DNA from: Parietaria judaica
Taxonomy: Eukaryota > Streptophyta > Magnoliopsida > Rosales > Urticaceae
Assembly: GCA_954871525.1 (NCBI GenBank)
Contig: OX940864.1
Location: 29,739,001 to 29,803,000 of the forward strand
DNA: 64,000 nucleotides
Reading direction: 5' to 3'
Every line of letters begins with the position of its first letter. The first letter of the stretch is position 1. Position numbers and translations under genes: made by a program. Of the stretch, positions 33,964 to 44,112 are shown piece after piece. Below the pieces are notes generated by a model that was not told the origin of the DNA, searched no databases, and worked only from the letters and a program-made list of their open reading frames with translations.

Positions 33964-36900
33964 CTAGTAGACAAGACGGGTTGCACGTAAACTATCGGTT
34001 TCCACCTCAGACACTCTCCAACCCCTTTCAAGAATGAAATGGAGGCCATGACGTATCGCGAAGCATTCCGCGGATAAGACCGAATCTACCTTCTCCATGG
34101 ATGTTGCCGTAAACCTGAGGAGTCTTCCCTGGTTGTCTCTTACTACCCACCGAATGCCGCTCGTCCGGTATTTTTGTCCCACGCCGCATCGACATTGAGT
34201 TTGACACCTCCGTCTTTGGCCCCCGACCACCCCTGACGCGTAGTAGGCCGAACCAAGGCCATGTTCTCCGTGCCGCTAGTGCAATTTTTGAAACTAACAA
34301 ACCAACACACAATCTCCTCAATCCATACTTCCGGCAATTTGGCATGGTTCTCGAAGAGCCTTAAGTTTCGGTCGGACCACGTCGCCCAAAGGATCCAAAA
34401 AAAAAAAAAAACTCCAAGTCCGTCGTGGATAGAGCGTCAAGGGCCTTCAAGCAAAGTTCCCGAAACGGAACCGACACCGTCTTCTCCGCCCATTTATGCA
34501 AGGACGAGCACTCCCAAAGAGCTTGAGCCTGTACGCACAACCACACCGCATGATTCGTGTCTTCCGGCAACGCACAACAAAACTTGCAAAAAGGGAGGCA
34601 CTCCACACCGCGTCCCTAAAGAGCACCGAACGTAGGTAAAGCCTAGTACCACGCCCGCCACACAAAATGTTTAACCTTGGGCGGGATTCGGAGACCCTAT
34701 AATTTCTTCCACCAATGTTGTACCTCACAAAAGGAACCAGAGGGGCCCCTTCGAGTCTCCGCCCTCGCAAAACGGTAACCCGAACGAACCGAGTAGTGTC
34801 CATGCTCCTCAAAATTCCAAACCAAGCGGTCTTTGTAGTCATCGCTTCCGAGTGGAATCTTCAGGATAGCTTCGACGTCAAATGGAATCATCATGGCGGT
34901 GATAAGTTCCTGGTTCCAACTTCCATTGGAAATGAAATCGGCTACTCTCCAAGGGTATCCATCGTCAGGTTCCTTAGAGAGGACGGAGAAGCTACCGGGT
35001 CTTTGGAATCAAGGTTGTAAGAAGGCTATAAGATTTCCCTCTCCGACTTGCCACCTAGTACCCCGCCTCACCATGTCCCGACCCCAACAAAGGCTTTTGC
35101 AAAGGAAGGAAAAATGGTTGTTAAATTTAAAATTAAGCACCGATGAATCCAAAAAGTATTTGGCTTTAAGAACGCAGGCCATCAAACATTCCGGGTGTTG
35201 GATAATTTGCCACGTGAGGCGACCTACGAGGTCCCGGTTGAAGTCTCTTAGGTCCTTGAAGCCTAATCCCCCCTCCGATTTTGGCTTAGCGATGATATCC
35301 CATCGTTTCCAATGGATTTTCCGTTTTTCCTCCGCCCCGCCCCACCAAAACCGGGCAATATGCCTATGAAGGTCCTTGATGATAGACGATGGAAGCAAGA
35401 AGAGACTCATAGTATACGTAGGGATCGTTTGAACCACCGCCTTCACGAGGACTTCCCGACCCCCGGCCGAAAACAACTTCGCCTTCCAATCTTTAAAATG
35501 TTTTAGAACTCGAGCCGTGATGGTGCTAAATAGGGCCACTTTGTTTCTACCAACATGAACTGGAAGTCCGAGGTAGGTTTTAAGGTCGTTCTCCATAGGA
35601 ATGTGAAAAATGTTAGGGAAAAGAACCGATTTTCCCGCCGATGTATTACTAGAACACACCATCGCCGACTTGTCCATATTTACGACTTAACTGGATCCTC
35701 TTTCATAGACTTCGAGGATTGAAATAATAGCGTGGAAATACTTCTCGCTAGCCACACAAAAAATGAGACTATCGTCTTCAAAAAGAAGGTGAGTCACCGG
35801 AGGAGCCGCGGGTCTACAGATAAATCCCTTAAGAAGGTCGAGCCTCTCTTGTCCCCGAATAAGAGCGGAAAAGCCGTCCACACACACAAGGAAAATATAG
35901 GGGGATAGAGGGCATCCTTGTTGAAGCCGCCGTTTGGGTACAATTGCACCGCTTGTCCTCCCGTTGATAACGATAGAGAAAACCGGTGTCGAAATACAAT
36001 CCTGAACCACATTAATAAATCTCGATTCGAATCCCATCCGTTTTAACATAGCAAAGACAAACCTCCATTCAACACGATCGTACGCCTTGCTCATGTCAAG
36101 CTTGAGCGCCAAGACCTCTTTCTTGCCCGCGGTCTTTCTCTTAATGGAATGAAGGAGCTCGAAAGCAATGGCGGCGTTATCCGACATTAGGCGACTGGGA
36201 ACAAACGCACTTTGAGAGTCGGAAATGACGGACGAAAGTGCCGCTTTGATCCAATTCGCCACCACCATTGTGACAAGCTTGAGGGTAACGTTACAAAGAC
36301 TAATCGGCCGATAGTCTTTGACCTTCGTCGGGTTCTTAATCTTTGGAATGGGGACAATATTGGTAGAATTCCACGTTCTAGCCCTAGCAATCCTTCCGAA
36401 TATCCGGTCCCACAGTATCCCAAAACTTTTGGAAAAAGAGCGCGTGGAAACCGTCGGGGCCCCGTGCCTTCCTCGGTCCCATAGAAGAAAGAGTCAAATT
36501 AACCTCCTCCCCGGTGAACTCGCTCGTGAGGCCTTGATGCACATCCGAGGGGGTGCTTATGTCTTCTCCGGTGATCCTAGAAAAATCATGTTCGGAAGCG
36601 CTATTGGAAGCAAAAATGTCCTCAAAGTATCTAGCAAAAACCCCACGTACCTCAACCTCCGACATAACCCACATACTTCACCACGCTCTTTGTTGCCAAT
36701 AATGTTCTTCAACAAGAATGAGAGACTCGACCTCGGTACCAGGCCTCTTCACTTCCAACCGGTTAGCCGGAAAGAAAGCCTATTTGTTCATTCTTTCGAG
36801 GCGAACGGTAAGGTTCTTAATCTTTTTCTTTCGGAGGCCGAAAGACGAGCGAGCCAACTTTTGGAGGGCTGTCTTGCAATCAGCCAAGCCCCGGTCACAA

Positions 36901-37735
36901 CCTCCATTACAGTAGCTTTTACGGTTGTGAAGACAAGTTTCCTGGACAATCGCCGCACTTTGGTCGTTAGTGAGCCACCCCGGTTCGAAAGCCCATCGTC
37001 GTGAAGAACCCGTATTCCCAAGCATGATGGATGGTTTAGCCACCGTGTCAATGAGAATGACCCGGTGGTCCGACCCCCAAAAATCAAGAACTTCCACCGC
37101 GCTCGTCGGGTAAAGCCTCTTCCAATCTTGGTTTGCACATGCTCGATCAAGCCGACATTGGACATTTCTAGCACCGACTTGCATGTTGCTCCATGCGAAA
37201 CTCTCGCCTTGAAACCCGAGATAAAAAAGGACGCAAACTTCGAGAGTCTCCCAAAGTCCTGCATGTTTTTTCTCCTACGTCTCATTCGGCTCGAGTGCTC
37301 GAAGTCAAAGAAGACTTTGTTGAAGTCGTCCGCACACAACTAACGGGAGTCATCCCCGTTATAAATCCTTCTTAAAAGTTCCCAAGAAAGGTGACGAGAG
37401 CTTTCCTTCGGTTCCCCATAGAACCCGGTGAACCGAAATGGTGAACCCAATTCGTCCACCGCTAATACGTCAATATGGCCCCTACTAAAGCTTCGAATGG
37501 TGATGTCGAAATTCTCCTTCCATAGGAGATGTAACCCTCCACTCAAACCAATGGCCAGAACCCCAAAACTATTTGTAAAGCTAAGACGCCCCTTTAATTT
37601 CTCCACCCGACCCCCTCTAAGTTTCGTTTCCAAGAAGAAGAGGAGGTCTGATTTCCGATCGCAGATTAGTCTCCGCAAGCAGCCCATCGCCCTAGGGTTA
37701 CCCAACCCTCAGGCGTTCCAACATAAGATCTTCAT
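33964..37735 (-). pseudogene. LINE ORF2: endonuclease, reverse transcriptase, RNase H (decayed)
   Basis: The ATG at 37735 (MKILCWNA) opens the apurinic-type endonuclease. Codon 9 is TGA where Trp is expected before GLGNPRAM. Endonuclease traces include FLETKLRG (about 37630) and WGSDHRVI (about 37070). RT follows: LALKLDMSKAYDRVEW (about 36120), QQGCPLSPYIF (about 35910), and LLFEDDSLIF (about 35780), where plant LINEs normally have FADD. TAA at 35687-35689 replaces a Gln codon just after it. Next come a Cys/His cluster, CKFCCALPEDTNHAVWLC (about 34590), and an RNase H region at 34230-33964 with RWVVRDNQG and AECFAIRHG. Several frameshifts separate these parts. The order is that of plant L1 elements carrying RNase H. 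Not functional. Confidence 0.9.
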
Positions 37736-38304
37736 GGCTTCCGGTGAGCCCGGCCGAGGCAGGATGCCGATATCAGAGGCAATGGGTAGAAAATCCCCTC
37801 ACTGCGATGGTCCTCCCCATGCACAACCACACCTAAGCTAGCTTCTTCGGTCATATCTGGTCTACCCTCCTCGATCCCCTGAGGAATAGAGGCGGCATCG
37901 TTTGTCTGAACAATAAAGACGGTAGGGAAATATGCTCTTGTCCAAAGTACGCCACACAGAGGAATGTAGTCATTTCCATAAGAAAGCCCCTCTTGAGCAT
38001 ACTGAGCTGGAAAACCCAGCAACCTGCAACCGGATAGAGTCCGATGTAGCACAAGGAACCAGTCCCCAACAAGCACACCGCAGAAGGCGGTAAACACCCG
38101 TAGGTCTCAGATCACGTATTCACCGGAGTCATGGGTTCAAAGAATATATGGATGCCTCAAAGCCTAAGACAGTTTTTTTGTGGGCATTCGATAATGAAAT
38201 AATCGTTTTATAAAACACTTGGTGCGCACAACCTCCAAGCAACTTGAGATGAGGATTTTTCATCCAAATCACTGACCCTTAAACACAAGCAAGCATAGAA
38301 AACC

Positions 38305-38469
38305 TTGAGCGATAACGAAGTCATAGAGGGGAAGACCTTTATGGTCACCGGCGATCTGAGCTTCGTTGGTTCGGCGCTCTCCTCGGAGCTCCTCCGCCGC
38401 GGCGCCGCCCAGATCATAGTCTTTGACTTCCGCGCCGACTCTCCCTTATCCGATCTCCTTCACAATTAG
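38305..38469 (+). pseudogene. Fragment of a 3-beta-HSD-like (sterol dehydrogenase) gene
   Basis: Plus-strand frame 38305-38466 gives 54 residues ending in TAG at 38467-38469. It includes VIEGKTFMVTGDLSFVGSAL, then LSSELLRRGAAQ, then VFDFRADSPLSDLL. This matches the N-terminal Rossmann fold of plant NAD(P)-dependent 3-beta-hydroxysteroid dehydrogenase/isomerase-like proteins, in which the nucleotide loop reads TGGLGFVG. Here two glycines are replaced (TGDLSFVG) and no start ATG is in place, so it is not functional. Codons are GC-rich (GCC, CTC, CGC), unlike the surroundings. It sits between the LINE ORF2 and the LINE target duplication, antisense to the LINE. Carriage by the LINE, for example through template switching, is inference. 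Alternatively it predates the LINE within an unrecognised insertion. Confidence 0.72.
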
Positions 38470-38614
38470 CTAGGGCAACGAGTACTTGATGCCATTCTTT
38501 GCCGAATCGAGGACTGTTGGAAATCTTTTTTTTGTTTCATGGCCGATAACACATGATTGTTGTTGCAAGTACTTGGGTGACAAACAAAGGATATGAATTT
38601 TTCTTTATAATAGG

Positions 38615-38868
38615 TTGAATACAAATGAAGAGTGGGAGTTGGAGTGATGCCAAAATACAAGCAAGCCACTTGGTATTTATAGAGGGATAACATAATAGTA
38701 AAATACTCATATATCCTTCCTCATACTTGATAATCAGGTAAAAGACGTCAGCAACTTCCTAAACAGTTGTATATACTATATAGTAATAATAATATTAAAA
38801 AAAAAAACAATACAATTAAACCTGCTAGGCAAGTACTGCACAAAGCCTAATGAAGGCTTATCTTCACA
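38615..38868 (-). repeat. Copia H 3' LTR, second part
   Basis: Continues the LTR after the LINE from TTGAATACAAATGAAG to GCTTATCTTCACA. Matches about 40975-41208 of the 5' LTR. Confidence 0.87.
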
Positions 38869-40586
38869 GAACTCTGCAAAATTCTGAGACGTGAACTCGC
38901 CTCCTCGATCTGTTCGCAGGGTCTTCAGTCTATGTCCTGACTGGTTCTCCACGAGCCGCTTCACTCTTCTACTTAAGCGTATAAACCCACATCCAACAAC
39001 TGTAATCATCAACGAGCAAAAATAAGTACTTTCTGCCGGTTAGGGTAGCCAGGGTAATTGGACCACACAGGTCAGGGTGATCGAAAATGGCACTCTTGCC
39101 GGTTTCGAGACCATGAACATTCAGACAGTTGATTGGGGTGTTCAATATTCGGTACCCCAAAGGCCATCTAACTGAGAGTGATGATGTTACTCTTGAGCTT
39201 TGGGATGTACTACACCTGGGTAAACAAGCGTTGGTCCTCGTTCTTGCACTAGAATTGGATGGATCTTCTGCCTTTGATTTCGACGATTGATTCATCGCGC
39301 TCCCAGTGATCTTCTCATCAAGCTCCTCTAACTTGGCTCGGTCTCCCGTCATGCGGTTGCTCGCACCATTGTCTAAATACCAAACGTCGGTATAGACTTT
39401 GTTTTATCCGTCTACGATGAGGTTTGCAATAACTTTTTCCTCGATAAGCATGACCGTCTCGCCGACCATCTTCTCCAGGCTGTGCCTCTTCTCAACCATC
39501 ACAGCTCGGGCTCCGGGTTTGAATTCAGGTCGACTGGTTCCTCAAGGTCGGTCTTCTCTCTGACCATTTCTCGCTCGGGCTCAGCGTCGCTCTCGCCTTT
39601 GATGCTCGTCTCCTCATCTCTCCGCACTCTTGCTGGGCGAACATCACCGTGGGTTCATCTTGGTGGAATCTTGTTAGATTCGCTTCCTCGCCATGGCTCG
39701 TGCTGCGGCACTCGGGTGCATAGTGCCCGAGTTTCAGACAATTGTAGCACTTCACAGTGCTCTTGCCTCTTTGGGTCGTGGTGCCATTTTGATGGGGTAA
39801 GCTACTGTCGCGACCTCTCGTGTCCCGACCTCGCCCTAGTCGTCGTCCTCTACCACGTGCTCGGATATCTCCGCGGTACCCGCTGCGACTTGACGAGATA
39901 GAAGAAGACTCAGCTCCATGGTTCTTCTTCTGCTTGGCTATCCATTCTTCATGCGTGAGCATGAGGTGCTTCTCATCTTTGTTCTTCAGCGTGACGCCTC
40001 CCATTTTCTTAGCCATCACTTCTTGGTTTGCTAGCCAGTTCTCGAACTTTACAAGTGATAGTTGAACAAGCTATCCTTGTACCACTATAAAAAAGCTTCG
40101 ATACTCAAGTGCGAAGCCGTGGATGATGATCCTGTTCATACGAGCCTCTCCGATGACAGACTTTGGATCTAGATCGGTAATCTCACGACATATTGACTTT
40201 ACCTTGTAAAAATACCGATCTATCATCATGTCGCGTTGTGAGATTGATAGAAGCTCGTTCTCCAAGAGTTGTAGCCTCGCATCATTCTTCTTTGAGAAAA
40301 GCGTAGCGAGCGTGTCCCATGCTTCTTTAGGCATCTTGTCGTCCCGAATGTGCTCCAACATCTCTTCTTCAACGGTGGTCTTCAAGGCAAACATCGTTTT
40401 GCGTGCTTTGATTCTTCATTTGCGCAAGATGCCGTTAGCATCTTCCTTCGGTGGCATAGTTTCGCTTCCGCCAATGACCTCCCAAAGGGCGTGTCCTTGC
40501 AAATAGGACATCATGCATGTTACCCACGTGTTGTAGTTGTTGTTGTTGAGTTTCTTAATTCCTCCGACGACTTGGAGATAACCCAT
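38869..40586 (-). pseudogene. Copia H gag-protease-integrase remnant
   Basis: The ATG at 40586 gives a gag start, MGYLQVVGGIKKLNNNN, close to copia B. The gag continues in pieces (40394-40071, then 40019-39525) with stops, including one near 40420. The knuckle CYNCLKLGHYAPEC lies at about 39760-39720. Protease traces ([14 protein letters not shown]) are at about 39385-39345. The pre-integrase segment is largely deleted. An integrase scrap with [20 protein letters not shown] ends at the LTR. Nothing of RT or RNase H remains. This is a non-functional internal deletion derivative. Confidence 0.87.
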
Positions 40587-40801
40587 CATTTTCGCATTAC
40601 CTCGGTGATACCAAACAAGCTAGTTTCTGACACAAAGCTTGCAGAGTCACAGACTACTCACGACAAAAAAAAACTCACACACTAACAATCTCAAGAAATC
40701 ATTTCTGATGTGGAAGATCAATCAAAACCGCAACCACAGAGCATACTAAGAATTTCAAGAGACCCGACAACTAAACTCACAACCTCGCTCAGGTACGAAG
40801 T

Positions 40802-41208
40802 TTTGGTTAAACAAACGAGATTGTTGCCGAAACTACAACACGAGGAAAGAGAACAAACACTTGACTCCTTGGACTAATTAAACGACAATCCAAACACTCA
40901 GTTAGTGCCTTTTGGTGGTCTTGACAGCAAGGAATTATAGAGCACAAGATGGGGAGGAGATGTTTATAATAGGTTGAATACAAATGAAGATTGGGAGTTG
41001 GAGTGATGTCAAAATACAAGCAAATCGCTCGGTATTTATAGAAGGATAGCATAATAGTAAAATACCCACATATCCTTCCTCATACTTGGTAATGAAGTAA
41101 AAAAAACGTCACCAACTTGCTAAGCAGTGTTAAGAGTAATAAAAAAAAAATATAATTAAACTTGTTAGGCAAGTGTTGCACAAAGACTAATCAAGGCTTA
41201 TCTTCACA
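40802..41208 (-). repeat. Copia H 5' LTR
   Basis: About 407 bp, ending TTATCTTCACA at 41208 and followed by the target duplication ATTTT. A TATA-like CTATAAATACC lies on the minus strand near 41030-41040. Confidence 0.82.
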
Positions 41209-41213
41209 ATTTT

Positions 41214-43228
41214 ATCCTCTGTTTTTTAGTGGTGATGAAAATCAATTAATGAATAGATATTAAAAGTTTAATATATATAAATATATTATCTTTCATTTCA
41301 GCCGAATCACAATACAGATCTTTTGATTAAGTTTTTTCAAGGGACCGATATTTTTTTCCCCATGTTGACGGACCATATTGGTAGAAACCCGGCACCATTT
41401 TTGAAATATTTCAATATTACTGTAGTACATTCCTCATTCAGCCAAAGCAACAATATTGAAAATTAATTTTAAAACCCTAAATCAGAGAAATTCATTTAAT
41501 AAACAGTTTTTTTGAGTCGAATTGAAAATTCACAATTCATACTAATCTAAGCAATGAGCATATCAAATAACCCTAAATCAGCTCCAAATCCTAGTCCAAA
41601 CAACGAAATCAAATTAAAATAATTACCCATGACATGAATTTTCTACCTTTTGATACATAATAATCATCATCTCATGAATCTTGATCTCAATTAAAATTAA
41701 AGTTTATAAGAAATAGTGGTACATCGAAAACCTAATGTCTTGAAAAATAAATACAAGAGCTCAAAAAGTTGGAATCAATGTAAAGGCAAAATGTTATTAA
41801 CACAAAATCTCACCAATATGGGGCAAAGAGAATGTCAAATTGTTGAAATTTCAGTTTCAACAAATTAGAGCATGTTTCAGTCAGATTCAGTCAATTATCC
41901 GCAACACCCACATCAATGATATACACAGTATTGAATTTGAAACAACTTGATCATTCTATGGACGGAACATGAGGATCCAAAGATATGATCTGTTTTTCAA
42001 AATTGATCGAAGCAGAGTTTAATGTTTCTTAAACAATAGTCAAAGAGCGTATTGTCACGGAGGAGATTCGCGGAGGGAATTTGCGGTAGAGGACTGTCGT
42101 AGAAAAAAACACTCGGCGAGGATATTCGCGGAGGAGGAAGAGACAGCTCGCGGATGAGGAAAGACAGCTGACCGGGGAGATTTGTGGAGGAATCGGAAAG
42201 GAAGTGCGGCAAGAGAGAAGCAGCCGAGAGAGGTGTACCAGGGAGGAGGGGTTTGACAATGATTTTTTTTTTCTGTGCTATAATTATTAACCAAAACGTG
42301 ATAAGTTAATTGATTTTTTTTCCACGACATATATATATATTTTTTGAAATATTTGACTCAATCTATTGGTCATAGGCATGATCTATTTGGGCATGAACTT
42401 TTCTGGTTGAATACATATATTTTTATCAAAAAATAAAATAAAATTACATAGATCTAAATTCATGATTTTGGAGAAGAATTAGCACAATTTTTCAAGATGT
42501 TGACTTCTACGTAAACTACTCAACGATGATTAGGGCGTGGACTTTTTTCTTCATTAAAAAACTAACTTAATTCATATATATATTTTATCGCATGAATCAA
42601 CAGAATTCACCTTTATCTAGCTAAATTCAATTTTATAATCAACCTAATTGACTTTTACCAACGATAATAGCTAATATGTTTGTTTCTGGTTTTGAGTCAC
42701 AAAAAATAAATCATTATATAACATAACAACGTCCAATATGCATGTTTGCTCATAAAGAAAGATTTATGAAAGATAAAATATCAACTTCTTCAACTGATCA
42801 ATCTTATATGAATAATATAATTATATCATGGTATAAAAGACTACATCGAATTATGGGATGCACGAAACATGAAATTCCTTCGTTGACATCTCATTGTAAG
42901 AATTGGACCGACATTATAATAGCAAACACATAGAAATAATCTTCCAGATAACATTACTCTACAAAACCTCCACAAATAATCATTTTAAATACAAACAATA
43001 ATAATAAAATAAATAGAAATAATAAAAGTAATGTATGAACTCATGAGCTAACATTCTCTCATTTATTTTATCAACGTAAAGATCTTTTAAGATCCTTGAC
43101 GTCTCTATAGAGGAATTTTTATGAATGCAAATTTAAAATTATTTATCTCTCAAAGCGAGGAATTTGTATGTATGTATCCTAGAGGGTTATAATAACCAGA
43201 AGATCTCTTATTCAGTCAGAGTTGGAAA
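41214..43228. other. Intergenic DNA with a pyrimidine/purine-biased patch
   Basis: Mostly AT-rich. 42050-42250 is strongly purine-rich on plus (CT-rich on minus), with repeated GCGGAGGA/CTCGCGGA steps. On the minus strand this gives Ser/Pro/Leu-rich frames of 71-91 codons with no recognisable similarity. It could be the 5' UTR or first exon of a decayed gene, but there is no supporting evidence. 43040-43228 is the expected 3' region of the gene that ends at 43229. Confidence 0.35.
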
Positions 43229-43441
43229 CTATGCCGCCGGAGCATAGTCATAGTCCGGCATGTCATCATCGTCGTCATCGTCAACGTCTTGACAAGCGAC
43301 CATGGCATCGAATTTGCTGCCATAAAACTCTATTCGAGCTGCAGGGGCAAAGTTATAGCCCGGATCATCTTTGCCGTTGTCGCCATGTTTCCTATACCGC
43401 GATGGCACATTATTGATGATGATACACTTGGGAAACGCCAT
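43229..43441 (-). CDS. Small acidic protein, member 2 (70 aa, two APAA motifs)
   Basis: ATG at 43441-43439, TAG at 43231-43229, single exon. The N-terminus MAFPKCIIINN has no signal peptide or membrane segment. A basic stretch, SRYRKHGDNGK (14-24), is followed by DDPGYNFAPAA (25-35), a mixed segment 36-53 with one Cys, exactly seven Asp (54-60), then MPDYDYAPAA ending at residue 70. The last seven residues are identical to those of the gene at 46161-46349. The motif Y-(N/D)-(F/Y)-APAA occurs twice in this protein, at 29-35 and 64-70, so the C-terminal motif has an internal copy. The function is unknown and I recognise no family. The repeat-plus-acidic-spacer layout recalls precursors of small peptides, but without a signal sequence this is only a suggestion. 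The TATA box and upstream DNA resemble those of member 3. Confidence 0.72.
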   Translation of the reverse strand: MAFPKCIIINNVPSRYRKHGDNGKDDPGYNFAPAARIEFYGSKFDAMVACQDVDDDDDDDMPDYDYAPAA

Positions 43442-43572
43442 TGTATTTTACAATGTAAATATAAGAGTATACAATACGCTTATATATGTATATATATACG
43501 CTAGGGCTAGCTTTTTCCTTGAGAGAAAGTATTGGTATATGGTTTTGATATATGGTATGAAATATGTGACCT

Positions 43573-43583
43573 CTTATATAGAG
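43573..43583 (-). promoter_or_regulatory. TATA box of acidic-protein gene 2
   Basis: Minus-strand CTCTATATAAG lies about 135 bp before the ATG at 43441. The identical 11-mer is upstream of gene 3 at 46430-46440. Further upstream both share a CCACACT(C/T)T block (about 43615 and 46475), which supports homology of the promoters. Confidence 0.6.
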
Positions 43584-43738
43584 TAAGTGAAGAGAGTTTA
43601 CTCATGACGTAAAGAGTGTGGTTTATGGTTTCATGCCTTAAATATTCTGTACAAATTTAAAATAAAAAGAATAATAAGCAATGTCAAACATACATGAATA
43701 TTGTGTGAAGAATCTTGTGAATAAAATTGTTTCATATT

Positions 43739-44109
43739 GGGCCCGTTTGGCACAGCTTAATTTTTACAAAAATTGTTTTTAGTTTTAGTTTAAAAAACAA
43801 ACTATTTTTGAAAAAAACCGGCAGGTGTTTGGTAAATTGTTTATAAAACAGTTGCTGCTGGTAACAAAAACTGATTTAGCGTTTGGTAAAAAAATTTATT
43901 TAGGCTAAAAAGACTAAAATAGAGTAAAACCGTATTTTTGTTTTTAAAAAAAACCAAAAGCTACGAATCCTAGCTTTTATAATTCATGTACAAAAATTCA
44001 AAATCGATTTTGTGTTTTTTGGAAAAATAATTTTGCCAAACACCTGAAAAGCGGTTAAGTTTATTTTATAAACAAAAACACGGCTAAATAAGCTGTGCCA
44101 AACGCACCC
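43739..44109. mobile_element. MITE with GGGCCCGTTTGGC ends
   Basis: Inverted ends GGGCCCGTTTGGCACAGCTTA (43739) and TAAGCTGTGCCAAACGCACCC (ending 44109) differ at two positions. A 3-bp ATT is duplicated at 43736-43738 and 44110-44112, pointing to a PIF/Harbinger-type element. Similar GTTTGG ends also occur in some hAT MITEs, so the superfamily is uncertain. 371 bp, non-coding, with AT-rich internal complementarity. It lies upstream of acidic-protein gene 2. Confidence 0.83.
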
Positions 44110-44112
44110 ATT

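Larger units (their letters stand above)
31770..38599 (-). mobile_element. L1-type LINE on minus strand, split by a Mutator-like element
   Basis: A 45-base T-run at 31771-31815 is the poly(A) tail of a minus-strand retroposon. A 15-bp target duplication, TTTCTTTATAATAGG, flanks it at 31755-31769 and 38600-38614, inside the copia H LTR. Minus-strand order is: a 5' region (38599 to 37736), ORF2 (endonuclease, RT, zinc-binding region, RNase H), a 3' UTR interrupted by the 31838-33745 element, then the tail. The 5' region contains decayed frames (38097-37732) that may be the end of ORF1 but could not be assigned, and an antisense fragment of a host gene at 38305-38469. Confidence 0.9.
31588..41208 (-). 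mobile_element. Copia H (related to copia B), split by a LINE and internally deleted
   Basis: The 3' LTR occupies 31588-31769 and 38615-38868, interrupted by the LINE. The 5' LTR is about 40802-41208. The target duplication ATTTT is at 31583-31587 and 41209-41213. The internal region (38869 to about 40790) keeps gag, protease and a scrap of integrase but no RT or RNase H: integrase sequence abuts the 3' LTR directly. The primer site is decayed (CGTACCTGAGC instead of TGGTATCAGAGC). H is the outermost layer of a three-deep nest: copia, then LINE, then Mutator-like element. Confidence 0.88.

Noticed and set aside
42029..42330. Possible organelle-targeted first exon (Ser/Leu/Arg-rich minus-strand frames)
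   Set aside because: One frame lacks an ATG start, the sequence is low-complexity CT-rich DNA, and no downstream exon was recognised.
43222..43504. Plus-strand frames of 64-71 codons opposite acidic protein 2
   Set aside because: They are shadows of the minus-strand gene, with no shared feature with the other two copies.
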